NCBI GenBank assembly: GCA_027343785.1
Contig: DAHWKF010000115.1
Coordinates: 1 to 20,653, forward strand
Length of the DNA: 20,653 bases
Direction: 5' to 3'
Source: Leptospirillum sp.
Lineage (GTDB): Bacteria; Nitrospirota; Leptospirillia; Leptospirillales; Leptospirillaceae
In this document: one piece after another, positions 7,563 to 14,486 of the stretch
Layout: each line of letters starts with the position of its first letter
Numbering within the stretch: the stretch's first letter is position 1
The notes under the pieces: generated by a model
Seen by the model: only the letters and a program-made list of their open reading frames with translations
The model's database searches: none
What the model was told of the DNA's origin: nothing
Translations under genes and position numbers: made by a program

Positions 7563-8701
7563 TATCTCCCTTCACCCGTTTGACCGGGAACAATCAGCAT
7601 CGCGTCTCCATAGCTCAGAAAGGCAAACCCCTCATCCAGGGCATAGCGGTAAATTTCTTTCCATCGGCCACCCCCCCCGAGAAAGCTGTCCACCAGCACC
7701 AGAAGCGTGGATCGGGGCTGATGGAAGTTGGTGAGGAGCCCGTCCACCACCCGGAATGGAAAACCGGGACGGATAAAAAGACTTGTCCAGGAGGGCCCGG
7801 AGCAATTCTCCCCCTGGAGGGCCCAGGATTCCAGGGTCCGGACAACCGTGGTTCCCACGGCGAAGATCCTTCCCCCGCTGCGTTTGACCGTCCGGATCCG
7901 CTCCGCCGTCCGATCCGGCACGGAAAAACATTCCGCATGCATGACATGCTGGTCCAGGCTTCCGCTTCCCAGCGGACGGAACGTTCCCAGCCCGACATGA
8001 AGCGTGACGGTGGCCGTCAGGATCCCCTGTTCCCCGAGATCTTCCAGAAGTCGCTCGGTGAAATGGAGCCCCGCCGTCGGGGCCGCCACCGAACCCGCAT
8101 GGCGGGAAAAAACGGTCTGGTATCTCTCCCGGTCGAGAGGGTGATGCGCGCGGGCTTTCCGGATATAGGGCGGAAGCGGCATTTCTCCGCACCGTTCCAG
8201 CCAGGCCAGAAGGGGGGTTTCGCCTTCATACCGGGAAAGGAAACACCCTTCTTCTTCCGAATAAACGATGTCCGCCAACCGTCCGCCGTCGGGAAGTTCC
8301 AGAACATCCAGGGAGCCGATTCCTTTGCCCAGAAAACGCACGGGGGAGGGGTCCTGCGGGTTCAGAAACAACAACTCGATCTTCCGGCCGGAAGGGGCCC
8401 GAGCGAACGCCCGGGCGGGGATGACGCGCGTGTCGTTCAGCACCAGGAGATCCCCCGGCCGCAGAAATTTTCCGATATCCGCCATCCGGAGGGACAGCGG
8501 GGCTGATCCCCCGGTTCTTCCGGTTACCAGAAGACGGCTTTCTCCGCGCTTCTCCGGAGGAAAAAGACGGATCCGGTCTGGTGGCAACCGGTAGTCGTAA
8601 AGCTCTTCCCCTTCCGATGACGCCGCGGGGTCGTCCGGGAGAAAACCGGTTGTTCCTTCCGGTTCCTGCTGGTAGAATGGGTTCCCGAAAGTCTCTTCCA
8701 T
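7562..8701 (-). CDS. queA: S-adenosylmethionine:tRNA ribosyltransferase-isomerase QueA
   Basis: Queuosine pathway enzyme: transfers and isomerises the ribosyl part of SAM onto preQ1 at tRNA position 34 to give epoxyqueuosine. Visible signatures in order: YDYRLPPDRIRLFPPEKR with SRLLV, LVLNDTRVIPARAFA, VAAPTAGLHFTERLL, LHVGLGTFRPLG, VGTTVVRTLESW, NFHQPRSTLLVLVDSFLGG and FAFLSYGDAMLIV. The frame stays open to 9001, but residues beyond 8701 overlap the divergent EAL gene and lack QueA character. With ATG at 8701 the protein is 379 residues, still about 30 longer at the N-terminus than usual (MEETFGNPF... before the LPP motif). A TTG just upstream is an alternative. The gene is divergent from the EAL gene, with 38 nt between the chosen starts. 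Confidence 0.95.
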   Translation of the reverse strand: MEETFGNPFYQQEPEGTTGFLPDDPAASSEGEELYDYRLPPDRIRLFPPEKRGESRLLVTGRTGGSAPLSLRMADIGKFLRPGDLLVLNDTRVIPARAFARAPSGRKIELLFLNPQDPSPVRFLGKGIGSLDVLELPDGGRLADIVYSEEEGCFLSRYEGETPLLAWLERCGEMPLPPYIRKARAHHPLDRERYQTVFSRHAGSVAAPTAGLHFTERLLEDLGEQGILTATVTLHVGLGTFRPLGSGSLDQHVMHAECFSVPDRTAERIRTVKRSGGRIFAVGTTVVRTLESWALQGENCSGPSWTSLFIRPGFPFRVVDGLLTNFHQPRSTLLVLVDSFLGGGGRWKEIYRYALDEGFAFLSYGDAMLIVPGQTGEGR

Positions 8702-8739
8702 CGCCTTTTTCAACCTTTCCCGATCATCCGGAGATGAAC

Positions 8740-9783
8740 ATGGCCGCTTGTCCCGCCTGTCTGTCCAGAAAATCCGGTTTTCTTGTCCATTCGGACATCC
8801 CGCTGACCAGAGACATCCTCGGCGTCGGGCGGAACGACCGTCTCTCCCCGGACGGAGACGGACCGGTCGTCCTCTGGGATGATCGTTCCGCCTGGATCGA
8901 AGAGGGCCATTTTTACGGAATGGTCGAATTCTGGGACCGGTATTGCGCCCCCCGGCAATGGCGGTTCCACCGTCTGGAGCGTCCGATGGCCCTTCCGTCA
9001 CACCTGCCGGATACCGTGGAATGGGGATGGATCCTGGAAAATCGACCGCAGGTCTGGATCGACACCCTGATCGAACAGGGCGCGATCCGGATGTTCGGTC
9101 AACCGATCGTCGAACTCGATCCGGGCACCGGCTCCCATGTGATCGGCTACGAATTATTGGCCCGGGGACGGGAGCCCTCCGGAGAGCTCATCGCCCCCCT
9201 GGTCCTGATCCGGGAAGCCCGTTCCCAGAACCGACTCTTCCACCTGGACCGGGCCTGCCGGGTGAGAGCCATCCAGACGGTCACCAACCGGCCCGAAGAC
9301 CACGTCTATTTTATCAATTTTATTCCCAGCGTCATCTATGTGGCCGAACATTGCCTCGAAACGACCATGGCGGCCATCCGGGACTCCACCCTGAAGCCCC
9401 GCCAGATCGTCTTCGAAGTCACCGAATCCGAGGATGTGGCGGATCTGGACCACCTGAAATCGATCCTGTCCTACTACCGGAAAAACGGGTTCCGGTACGC
9501 CCTCGACGACGTGGGGGAAGGACACAACACGATCGAACGCCTCCGCTATCTGGAGCCGGACATCGTGAAACTCGACCGGAAATGGGTGTCCGGCGTCCAC
9601 GCGCATCCGGACCGGCAGGAAAAAGCGAAGGAAGTCCTTGAAGTTTCAAGGGAAGTGGGCGCCGTTCCCCTGGCGGAAGGGGTGGAGGAACCGGAAGAGG
9701 CGCTGGTGTTAAAACAGATGGGATACCTCTGGCAACAGGGATATCTCTACGGAAAACCGTCTCCGTTTCCGGACGTCCGCTAG
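8740..9783 (+). CDS. Stand-alone EAL-domain c-di-GMP phosphodiesterase
   Basis: About 347 residues. The N-terminal 100 residues are of unknown fold and include CPAC at 4-7. The EAL domain spans about 110-342. Signature residues are present: the EAL motif itself reads ELL (138-140, YELLARG), N193 in FINFIP, E226/E229 in FEVTE, D256-D257 in LDDVGEGH, K277 in IVKLDR, E313 in LAEGVE and Q333 in QGYLYG. Metal and catalytic positions therefore look intact, and hydrolysis of c-di-GMP to pGpG is expected. There is no GGDEF partner and no membrane segment, so the enzyme is probably soluble. ATG at 8734 touches GGAG; ATG at 8740 has that site 6 nt away and is preferred. Its promoter must lie in the queA 5' region. 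Confidence 0.88.
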   Translation: MAACPACLSRKSGFLVHSDIPLTRDILGVGRNDRLSPDGDGPVVLWDDRSAWIEEGHFYGMVEFWDRYCAPRQWRFHRLERPMALPSHLPDTVEWGWILENRPQVWIDTLIEQGAIRMFGQPIVELDPGTGSHVIGYELLARGREPSGELIAPLVLIREARSQNRLFHLDRACRVRAIQTVTNRPEDHVYFINFIPSVIYVAEHCLETTMAAIRDSTLKPRQIVFEVTESEDVADLDHLKSILSYYRKNGFRYALDDVGEGHNTIERLRYLEPDIVKLDRKWVSGVHAHPDRQEKAKEVLEVSREVGAVPLAEGVEEPEEALVLKQMGYLWQQGYLYGKPSPFPDVR

Positions 9784-9808
9784 ACCGCCGGGCGTCTTCC
9801 ATGATCGA

Positions 9809-10513
9809 TCAAGGGTTTCTCCCGTTCCGTTTTTTTCGCAGAAACCGATTTCTGTCTTCGGGATGAAACCGTTCGAGGGCGTACCGGAGCGTGACCCGGG
9901 GCATTCTGGCTTGATGCTCTTCGAGGAACAGGACCAGACGGGCCGGATCCACCTTTCCGGCCTCCCGGAGCATCCATCCGCAGGCCTTGTGGATCAGGTC
10001 CTCGCTGTCCCCGAGCAACTTTTCGGACAGGCTGAAGGTCGTATCGATGTGCCCCTTGCGGATGAACCACCAGGAAGAGACGATGGCGATCCGTCGATCC
10101 CACAGGCTCCGGGCTCCGGCAAGGTCGAACAGAATCCGGCGGTCCTTGTCCTGGAGAAATTTTCCAACTATATAGGGGGCGCTCTCGTCCACCAGGTCCC
10201 ATTCGGACACCCATTGGCGATGGTCGACGTAAAAATGGAAAATCCGTTCTTGGCGGGCGGCGTCTCCGCGATCGAACTGGTTTCGCAGGATCCAGAGCCC
10301 CAGGGAGCGGACTTCATGCACCGGGGATGCGAGGCATTCCCGGATCTCATCAAAGCCCAGATGGGAAAACGCCCGGGCCACAGAACGCACGTGAACTTTT
10401 CGGACGCCCCAAAAGACATGGCGATCCGGATCGCGGTAGAACCTTTTCTCGACCGGAATCCAGGCGGGATCGGCGCGTTCCCGGAGTCGGGCCAGAAGAT
10501 CCGGAAGGGTCAC
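9809..10513 (-). CDS. alkD: AlkD-type DNA alkylpurine glycosylase
   Basis: HEAT-like-repeat DNA repair glycosylase of 234 residues that removes 3- and 7-alkylated purines. Diagnostic stretches: EWDLVDESAPYIVG, RSLWDRRIAIVSSWWFIR, DLIHKACGWMLREAGK, and MPRVTLRYALERF. The W105-x3-D109 pair, R141 and W180 occupy the positions of the B. cereus AlkD trio W109/D113, R148 and W187 (recalled from the literature), so catalysis looks intact. Start is GTG at 10513, the only reasonable choice for a full-length N-terminus, but its ribosome site is weak. The last bases overlap the palindrome TGATCGATCA. It is monocistronic, convergent with the EAL gene (25-nt gap), and divergent from the DUF2844 gene. Confidence 0.9.
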   Translation of the reverse strand: MTLPDLLARLRERADPAWIPVEKRFYRDPDRHVFWGVRKVHVRSVARAFSHLGFDEIRECLASPVHEVRSLGLWILRNQFDRGDAARQERIFHFYVDHRQWVSEWDLVDESAPYIVGKFLQDKDRRILFDLAGARSLWDRRIAIVSSWWFIRKGHIDTTFSLSEKLLGDSEDLIHKACGWMLREAGKVDPARLVLFLEEHQARMPRVTLRYALERFHPEDRNRFLRKKRNGRNP

Positions 10514-10560
10514 AGAAGATGAGGACGGAGTGTCGATGGCACAATTCCAGTCTTTGAGAA

Positions 10561-10588
10561 TTGACGGGAGAGGGTCCGATGGTTAAAA
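10561..10588 (+). promoter_or_regulatory. Candidate promoter of the DUF2844-DUF3443 pair
   Basis: TTGACG at 10561-10566 is followed after 16 nt by TTAAAA (10583-10588). A TG-n directly before the latter makes an extended -10. It lies in the 100-nt divergent gap and would start transcription about 20 nt before the DUF2844 ATG. Confidence 0.4.
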
Positions 10589-10613
10589 AACGCCTGTCGC
10601 ACCTTTCAAACCG

Positions 10614-11138
10614 ATGATACAGACACAACCCGGCCGGACAAATCCGAAAGATTTTCTCATCGCCTTTCTGATGGCGATCGCTTTTCTGATCCGTCTTCCG
10701 ACCGACGCCTGCGCCGGCCTCGACGGAAACCGGACGCAAGTCCGGGAGGACGCCCAGAAACTGGGTCTGGTTCCCGTTTCGACCAGCGCGAATAACGGCT
10801 ATACCTCGGTCACCCTCTCCTTGCCCCCCGGATCCCCCCTCTCCCAAAATGGTCTCAAGACGCTGACTGTCCGGGAGTTTCTGGACGCGTCCGGCCAGGT
10901 GTTCGCCGTCGCCTGGGAAGGGTCGCTCCCGCCGGATCTGTCCGTCCTTCTGGGGCGGCATTTCAAAAGCCTCCCGGCGCAGAACCACTCTCCCGACCGT
11001 CACCATCTGTTTATCCACACCCAGAACATGGAGCTCAGGGTGATCGGAACATCCCGTTTCCGGGCGGGCAGGGCCTGGATCCCGTCCCGACTGCCTCCGG
11101 GGTTCACCCTTTCAGAGATTAGGGTCAGGACGCCGTGA
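10614..11138 (+). CDS. Secreted DUF2844 family protein
   Basis: 174 residues. An N-terminal hydrophobic run (FLIAFLMAIAFLIRL) is followed by TDACA-G, a good signal peptidase I site, so export to the periplasm is expected. The body shows the DUF2844 pattern: TVREFLDASGQVFAVAWEG, LPPDLSVLLGRHF, and a final GRAWIPSRLPPGFTLSEI. The function of the family is unknown. ATG at 10614 has no strong ribosome site; an ATG at 10671 would cut into the signal peptide and is less likely. The TGA stop overlaps the GTG start of the DUF3443 gene (GTGA), so the two are translationally coupled. I recall the same DUF2844-DUF3443 adjacency from Burkholderiales genomes, which supports a shared role. Confidence 0.8.
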   Translation: MIQTQPGRTNPKDFLIAFLMAIAFLIRLPTDACAGLDGNRTQVREDAQKLGLVPVSTSANNGYTSVTLSLPPGSPLSQNGLKTLTVREFLDASGQVFAVAWEGSLPPDLSVLLGRHFKSLPAQNHSPDRHHLFIHTQNMELRVIGTSRFRAGRAWIPSRLPPGFTLSEIRVRTP

Positions 11139-12262
11139 GTCTTTTCTACCTTCGAAAAAAAAGTTCCTCCCTGTTCCTCATCCTGACATTTCTTCCCTTG
11201 TACGGCTGCGGAGGCGGCTCATCTCATCACAATCCATCCAATAACCAGATGGTCGTCTACCAGTCCAGCCAGGGATCGGTCAACACGCCGATGGTGACCC
11301 TCACCGTCTGTGTCCCCAACACCACCACCTGCGAGGATGTTCCCAACATCCTGGTTGATTTGGGATCGACAGGCCTCCGGCTCTCCCATACCCTGTCGAT
11401 CAGCTCCCAGCTCCCCCAGGAATCGGAAAACGGTGGTGCGATCACCGAATGTTACCTGTTTGTCAGCGGGTATAATTATGGTCCGGTCGTGACCGCCACC
11501 GTCACGCTGGGAAACCAGCCCGTCACCGTTCCGGTCCAGATCTCGAACTCCGCACTCTCCGCTCCGTCCTCCTGCACCCAAAAAGGGCCATCCGCCCCCT
11601 TCGAACCGGCCATCAACGGGATCCTGGGCGTACTGTTTCCCCAGGACGACACGCTCGATGGATTGTATTACGAAGGGGGATCCGGGCCAACAACGGTTTC
11701 CACCTCCCTGGTGGTCCAGAATCCGGTTTTTCAAATGCCTTCACCTGAAAATAATGGAGTGCTTTTATCCGGTTTTGGAACTGTTTCCCAGACACAAGGC
11801 GCCCCCACCGTCTCCGGGCTCATCACCTTCGGGACGGGGGGAACTTCCGGACTGACCCAGCTCGACACAAATACCGAAGGCTACATTACGGCAAGGTACA
11901 ACAACTCTAATCTCACCGCTTTCTTCGACAGCGGTTCCAACGGATGGTTTATCGACAACTCCTCCATCCCTCCCTGCCCATCAACATCATCTTTTGCCGG
12001 ATTTTTCTGCGGAAGCGCGACCAACCAATCCGCTACGCTCACTGGAACCACTGGTTCCAGTGTAACCCTTACCTTTTCAATCGAAAGCGCCAAGACCCTC
12101 TTCGCCACCGGAAACCAGGACTTCTCCTCCCTGGGAGGACCTTTCTCGGGATATTTCGATGCGGGGTTCCCCGCGTTCCTCTATGGGTATACCATCGGCG
12201 TGGGGTGGGACCCCAACACAGTAAACTCCACCAATGTAGGTTATTTCCTCTATGGAAACTGA
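11135..12262 (+). CDS. DUF3443 family lipoprotein with two D-x-G-S motifs
   Basis: 375 residues. The N-terminal region ends in lipobox LYGC (C25), then a Gly/Ser linker, so this is a probable lipoprotein. The family core begins at TPMVTLTVCVPNTTTCEDV. Two motifs of pepsin type are seen: DLGSTG at 75-80 and DSGSNG at 265-270. Between them INGILGVLFP (160-169) resembles the pepsin GILGL segment, and the end (FDAGFPAFLYGYTIGVGW) resembles the second-lobe closing region. Six cysteines besides C25 suggest disulfides. A bilobed aspartic-protease-like fold is my inference; activity is unproven, and the first motif has Leu where pepsins have Thr. GTG start at 11135 overlaps the DUF2844 stop. The 3' half is less GC-rich than its neighbours. 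Confidence 0.8.
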   Translation: MSLFYLRKKSSSLFLILTFLPLYGCGGGSSHHNPSNNQMVVYQSSQGSVNTPMVTLTVCVPNTTTCEDVPNILVDLGSTGLRLSHTLSISSQLPQESENGGAITECYLFVSGYNYGPVVTATVTLGNQPVTVPVQISNSALSAPSSCTQKGPSAPFEPAINGILGVLFPQDDTLDGLYYEGGSGPTTVSTSLVVQNPVFQMPSPENNGVLLSGFGTVSQTQGAPTVSGLITFGTGGTSGLTQLDTNTEGYITARYNNSNLTAFFDSGSNGWFIDNSSIPPCPSTSSFAGFFCGSATNQSATLTGTTGSSVTLTFSIESAKTLFATGNQDFSSLGGPFSGYFDAGFPAFLYGYTIGVGWDPNTVNSTNVGYFLYGN

Positions 12263-12276
12263 ATGCTTTTTCCGGT

Positions 12277-12304
12277 ACGGGAGTCAGGAAGTTCCTTACC
12301 CCGT
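12277..12304. terminator. Imperfect hairpin between convergent genes
   Basis: ACGGG (12277-12281) pairs with CCCGT (12300-12304), and inside it AGGA pairs with TCCT around an AGT loop. It lies between the DUF3443 stop and the carbonic anhydrase stop and could slow polymerase from both sides. No T-run follows on either strand, so it is at best a weak terminator. Confidence 0.25.
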
Positions 12305-12877
12305 CTTCCCCGCCTTCATCGCATCCTTCACTTCGACCAGCTTTCCCGTCTTGACGTCGTAATAAAACCCGTAGATCGGGATCCGGGACGGGACCAGGGG
12401 GTGTCTCCGGATCCGCCGCACATCCTCCGCGACGCTCCCTTCCAGATCCGAGAACGACAGGAAGTTGATGTACTTGCCTTCCTCGGAACCCGGACCCTTC
12501 CCCACGTCTTCCCATCCCTTGGGAGTGATCGTGGCCGTCTCGAGGCTTCGGGACAACAGCCCCCGCATGATCCCGTCGTCAAACAGCATCATCCCGCAGT
12601 CCGAATGGTGGATCACAAACCACTCCTTCGTTCCCAGAAGCTTGTAGGAGATGACGAGACTCCGGATAGCGTCCTCGCTCGCCCGGCCCCCGGCGTTCCG
12701 GATGACGTGGGCGTCCCCTTCGGACAAGCCCGCCATCTTCGCCGGATCGATCCGGGCGTCCATGCAGGTCAGAATGGCGAACTGCCGTTTCGGCGGCAAG
12801 GCCAGCTTTCCTTTGTCTCCAAACCCCTTGACGTAGGACTTGTTGGCCGCCAGGACTTCTTCCAGAATCTTGCTCAT
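12296..12877 (-). CDS. Beta-class carbonic anhydrase
   Basis: Zinc enzyme of 193 residues interconverting CO2 and bicarbonate in the cytoplasm. Zinc-site motifs are C38-x-D40-x-R42 (LTCMDARID) and H91-x-x-C94 (HHSDCGM); both are complete. EGDAHVIRNAGG between them is typical of the short beta-CA subgroup that includes mycobacterial Rv1284. Start is ATG at 12877 with GAGGAGGAG about 8 nt upstream; a TTG eight codons earlier lies on top of that ribosome site and is rejected. It is separated by 102 nt from the small lipoprotein-like gene on the same strand and converges on the DUF3443 gene. Bicarbonate supply would suit an autotroph, but the sequence does not show which pathway uses it. Confidence 0.93.
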   Translation of the reverse strand: MSKILEEVLAANKSYVKGFGDKGKLALPPKRQFAILTCMDARIDPAKMAGLSEGDAHVIRNAGGRASEDAIRSLVISYKLLGTKEWFVIHHSDCGMMLFDDGIMRGLLSRSLETATITPKGWEDVGKGPGSEEGKYINFLSFSDLEGSVAEDVRRIRRHPLVPSRIPIYGFYYDVKTGKLVEVKDAMKAGKTG

Positions 12878-12979
12878 CGGGTCTCTCCTCCTCGAACGCA
12901 AACGGATCTCCGGTCAATCGATTCGCCAAACACAGCCAATCGCTTCCGGACGGGACTGTAACGCCCCGCCCGTAAAAAT

Positions 12980-13108
12980 TCAATAACCACCGCCCCCCGT
13001 CCCTCCTCCGCTGCCGCCGGAAGAGTGGCAGGCGGCCATCAGAATCATCCAGATCCATGGACTTTTTCTCAGAACCGACAAAACAACCGATCCCCACACC
13101 GTCTTCAT
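12980..13108 (-). CDS. Small lipoprotein-like peptide, 42 residues
   Basis: A short frame beginning MKTVWGSVVLSVLRKSPW, then IWMILMAAC, then HSSGGSGGGTGGGGY and a stop. The first part is a signal-like segment with basic residues and a hydrophobic run, ending in a lipobox-like MAAC. The mature part would be only a Gly/Ser-rich tail of 16 residues ending in tyrosine. ATG at 13108 has a strong ribosome site (AAGGAGGGCGCC-ATG), which makes expression credible. The frame stays open upstream to 13447, but that part overlaps the divergent GGDEF gene. No family is recognised. Met at the -3 lipobox position is uncommon, so plain membrane insertion is also possible. Confidence 0.5.
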   Translation of the reverse strand: MKTVWGSVVLSVLRKSPWIWMILMAACHSSGGSGGGTGGGGY

Positions 13109-13198
13109 GGCGCCCTCCTTGTTCCCGTCCTGTACCGTTAATCCCTCTCTCATTTTACCACCCGACTTTTGCCATCCGAGCGCAGAAAGATTTTTGTG

Positions 13199-13227
13199 TG
13201 GACCCCCGCGGGCATTCCGGATAGAAT
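13199..13227 (+). promoter_or_regulatory. Candidate promoter of the GGDEF gene
   Basis: TGGACC (13199-13204) and TAGAAT (13222-13227) are separated by exactly 17 nt. A start near 13234 would leave a leader of about 58 nt before the ATG. It lies in the 183-nt divergent region 13109-13291, which otherwise holds the two hairpins listed next and no recognisable RNA gene. Confidence 0.5.
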
Positions 13228-13230
13228 CAT

Positions 13231-13247
13231 TCAAAGTTTTCCTTTGA
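13231..13247 (+). repeat. Inverted repeat at the GGDEF transcription start
   Basis: TCAAAG, five-base spacer TTTTC, CTTTGA: a perfect 6-bp inverted repeat placed right after the predicted -10 box. It could be an operator or the 5' end stem of the mRNA. Confidence 0.4.
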
Positions 13248-13273
13248 TTCCCATTTTTGCAAGAACCCTGCAG

Positions 13274-13285
13274 AACCGAAAGGTT
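13274..13285 (+). promoter_or_regulatory. GAAA-loop hairpin enclosing the GGDEF ribosome site
   Basis: AACC-GAAA-GGTT forms a four-pair stem with a GNRA tetraloop. The likely Shine-Dalgarno bases GAAAGG (13278-13283) lie in its loop and 3' arm, 8 nt before the ATG at 13292. The stem is short, so it may only modulate translation. Confidence 0.35.
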
Positions 13286-13291
13286 ATTGTG

Positions 13292-14398
13292 ATGGATTCT
13301 TCCCCTTCGACAGACGACCCCCATCCCGGCGAGATCGCCCGTCTGACCCTCCAGGATCTGGCCCGGGAAAAAAAGGCCCCGACCCCCCTCAACTATGCCC
13401 GCACCTACGCCCGTTATTCCGGGTCCAACACCGACGTGGTCCTCCATAAAATCTTCGATCTACTGGAGGTGTGCACCCAGCTCGAAGAGGACGAATGGAC
13501 CGGAAAACAGGTTGAGGAACTACGGGGCTATCTTTCCCAGACCGCCCTGCTGACGGAAAACGGGGTATCCGGGACGATGGACCGGATCCTGGAGGAGACG
13601 CTGGCCCGGAACAAAAGCTTCTCCCAGGAAATCCACCACCGGAAGGTCGAGGTCAACCAGACCGTCAGCCATCTGAACGAGATCATCGGAGAGGCCCATC
13701 TCCTGATCAACCAGACCTCCATGCGGCTGGAGCGGAGCCTCGACCGGTTCAATGTCGTCAAAAGCCTGGACGAAGCCCGTCCCATCTTCCTGGAAATCAT
13801 CGACCAGTCCAAGTCTCTTCTCGTACGGTTTCGGGCCATCGGTGAGGAGTTCCAGGAAGCCCACAGACGCCTCATGAGTTCCACCATCGAGGCGAACCTC
13901 GATCCCCTGACGGGAGCCCTGAACCGGCGGGGTTTCCAGAAACGGCTGGGTTCGTCGGTCGGGGTGGAAGTCGTCGTCATGATCTTCGATCTGGATCATT
14001 TCAAGGAACTCAACGACCGTCAGGGACACCACCAGGGGGATCTGGTCCTCAAAAGGGTGGCGACGCTCGTGACCGGTTTTCTGGGAGACACACCTTCCAT
14101 CTTTTCCCGATGGGGGGGAGACGAGTTCCTGGTCCTGTTTCCCCGGAAATCGCTGGAGGAAATCGTCTCCGTCGCGGAAGAGATCCGGTGCCGGGTCGAA
14201 CAGGCCCGTTTGGGGGTGCGGCCGGACCCCGCGTCACCCGACCGGGGCATGACGATCAGCATCGGGATTTCAGCGGGACGGATGGCCAACGAACATCTGT
14301 TCGACCGGTTCTACAACCTGGCCGACCAGGCCCTTTACCTGGCCAAGAAGGAAGGCCGCAACCGGACCCGGGCGATCCATCTCGACGACGCCCCCTGA
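13292..14398 (+). CDS. GGDEF diguanylate cyclase
   Basis: Soluble protein of 368 residues that should condense two GTP into c-di-GMP. The N-terminal 195 residues are helical and charged, with a long possible coiled-coil (about 95-195); I recognise no named sensor domain. The GGDEF domain spans about 200-365: DPLTGALNRRGF, FDLDHFKELND (232-242), signature RWGGDEF (GGDEF 275-279) and ISIGIS. The catalytic motif is intact. The product-inhibition site (RxxD five residues before GG) is absent: those positions read DTPS. Feedback control by c-di-GMP is therefore unlikely at that site. The frame is open from 13169, but ATG 13292 has AAAGG at good spacing and lies after the predicted promoter; the residues before it look non-coding. 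There is no membrane segment. Confidence 0.9.
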   Translation: MDSSPSTDDPHPGEIARLTLQDLAREKKAPTPLNYARTYARYSGSNTDVVLHKIFDLLEVCTQLEEDEWTGKQVEELRGYLSQTALLTENGVSGTMDRILEETLARNKSFSQEIHHRKVEVNQTVSHLNEIIGEAHLLINQTSMRLERSLDRFNVVKSLDEARPIFLEIIDQSKSLLVRFRAIGEEFQEAHRRLMSSTIEANLDPLTGALNRRGFQKRLGSSVGVEVVVMIFDLDHFKELNDRQGHHQGDLVLKRVATLVTGFLGDTPSIFSRWGGDEFLVLFPRKSLEEIVSVAEEIRCRVEQARLGVRPDPASPDRGMTISIGISAGRMANEHLFDRFYNLADQALYLAKKEGRNRTRAIHLDDAP

Positions 14399-14486
14399 AA
14401 ATCCGGCTGAACGCGCGGTGGTGCCCTCTTCGGGACCGTCATCATCGGCTCTCCTCTCCGGGAGCATCACCCGACCGGGAGGAGTC

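Noticed and set aside
7547..8506. 319-codon plus-strand frame opposite queA
   Set aside because: Overlaps conserved QueA motifs, with shadow-type composition rich in Pro, Arg and Gly.
8702..9001. N-terminal extension of QueA by 100 residues
   Set aside because: The extension is Arg/Gly/Pro-rich shadow of the EAL gene and is absent from the QueA family.
9802..9811. TGATCGATCA palindrome as an attachment or regulatory site
   Set aside because: Short, at the end of alkD between convergent genes, with no repeat elsewhere that I noticed and no mobile genes nearby.
10537..10552. TGGCAC followed by AATTC as a sigma-54 promoter, attractive because NtrX is encoded nearby
   Set aside because: The -12 part reads CAGT, without the required GC dinucleotide at the right spacing.
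12950..12985. GC-rich imperfect stem (CGGACGGG / CCCGCCCG) next to an A/T run as an intrinsic terminator
   Set aside because: The T-run lies before, not after, the stem when read from the small lipoprotein gene, and no plus-strand gene ends here.
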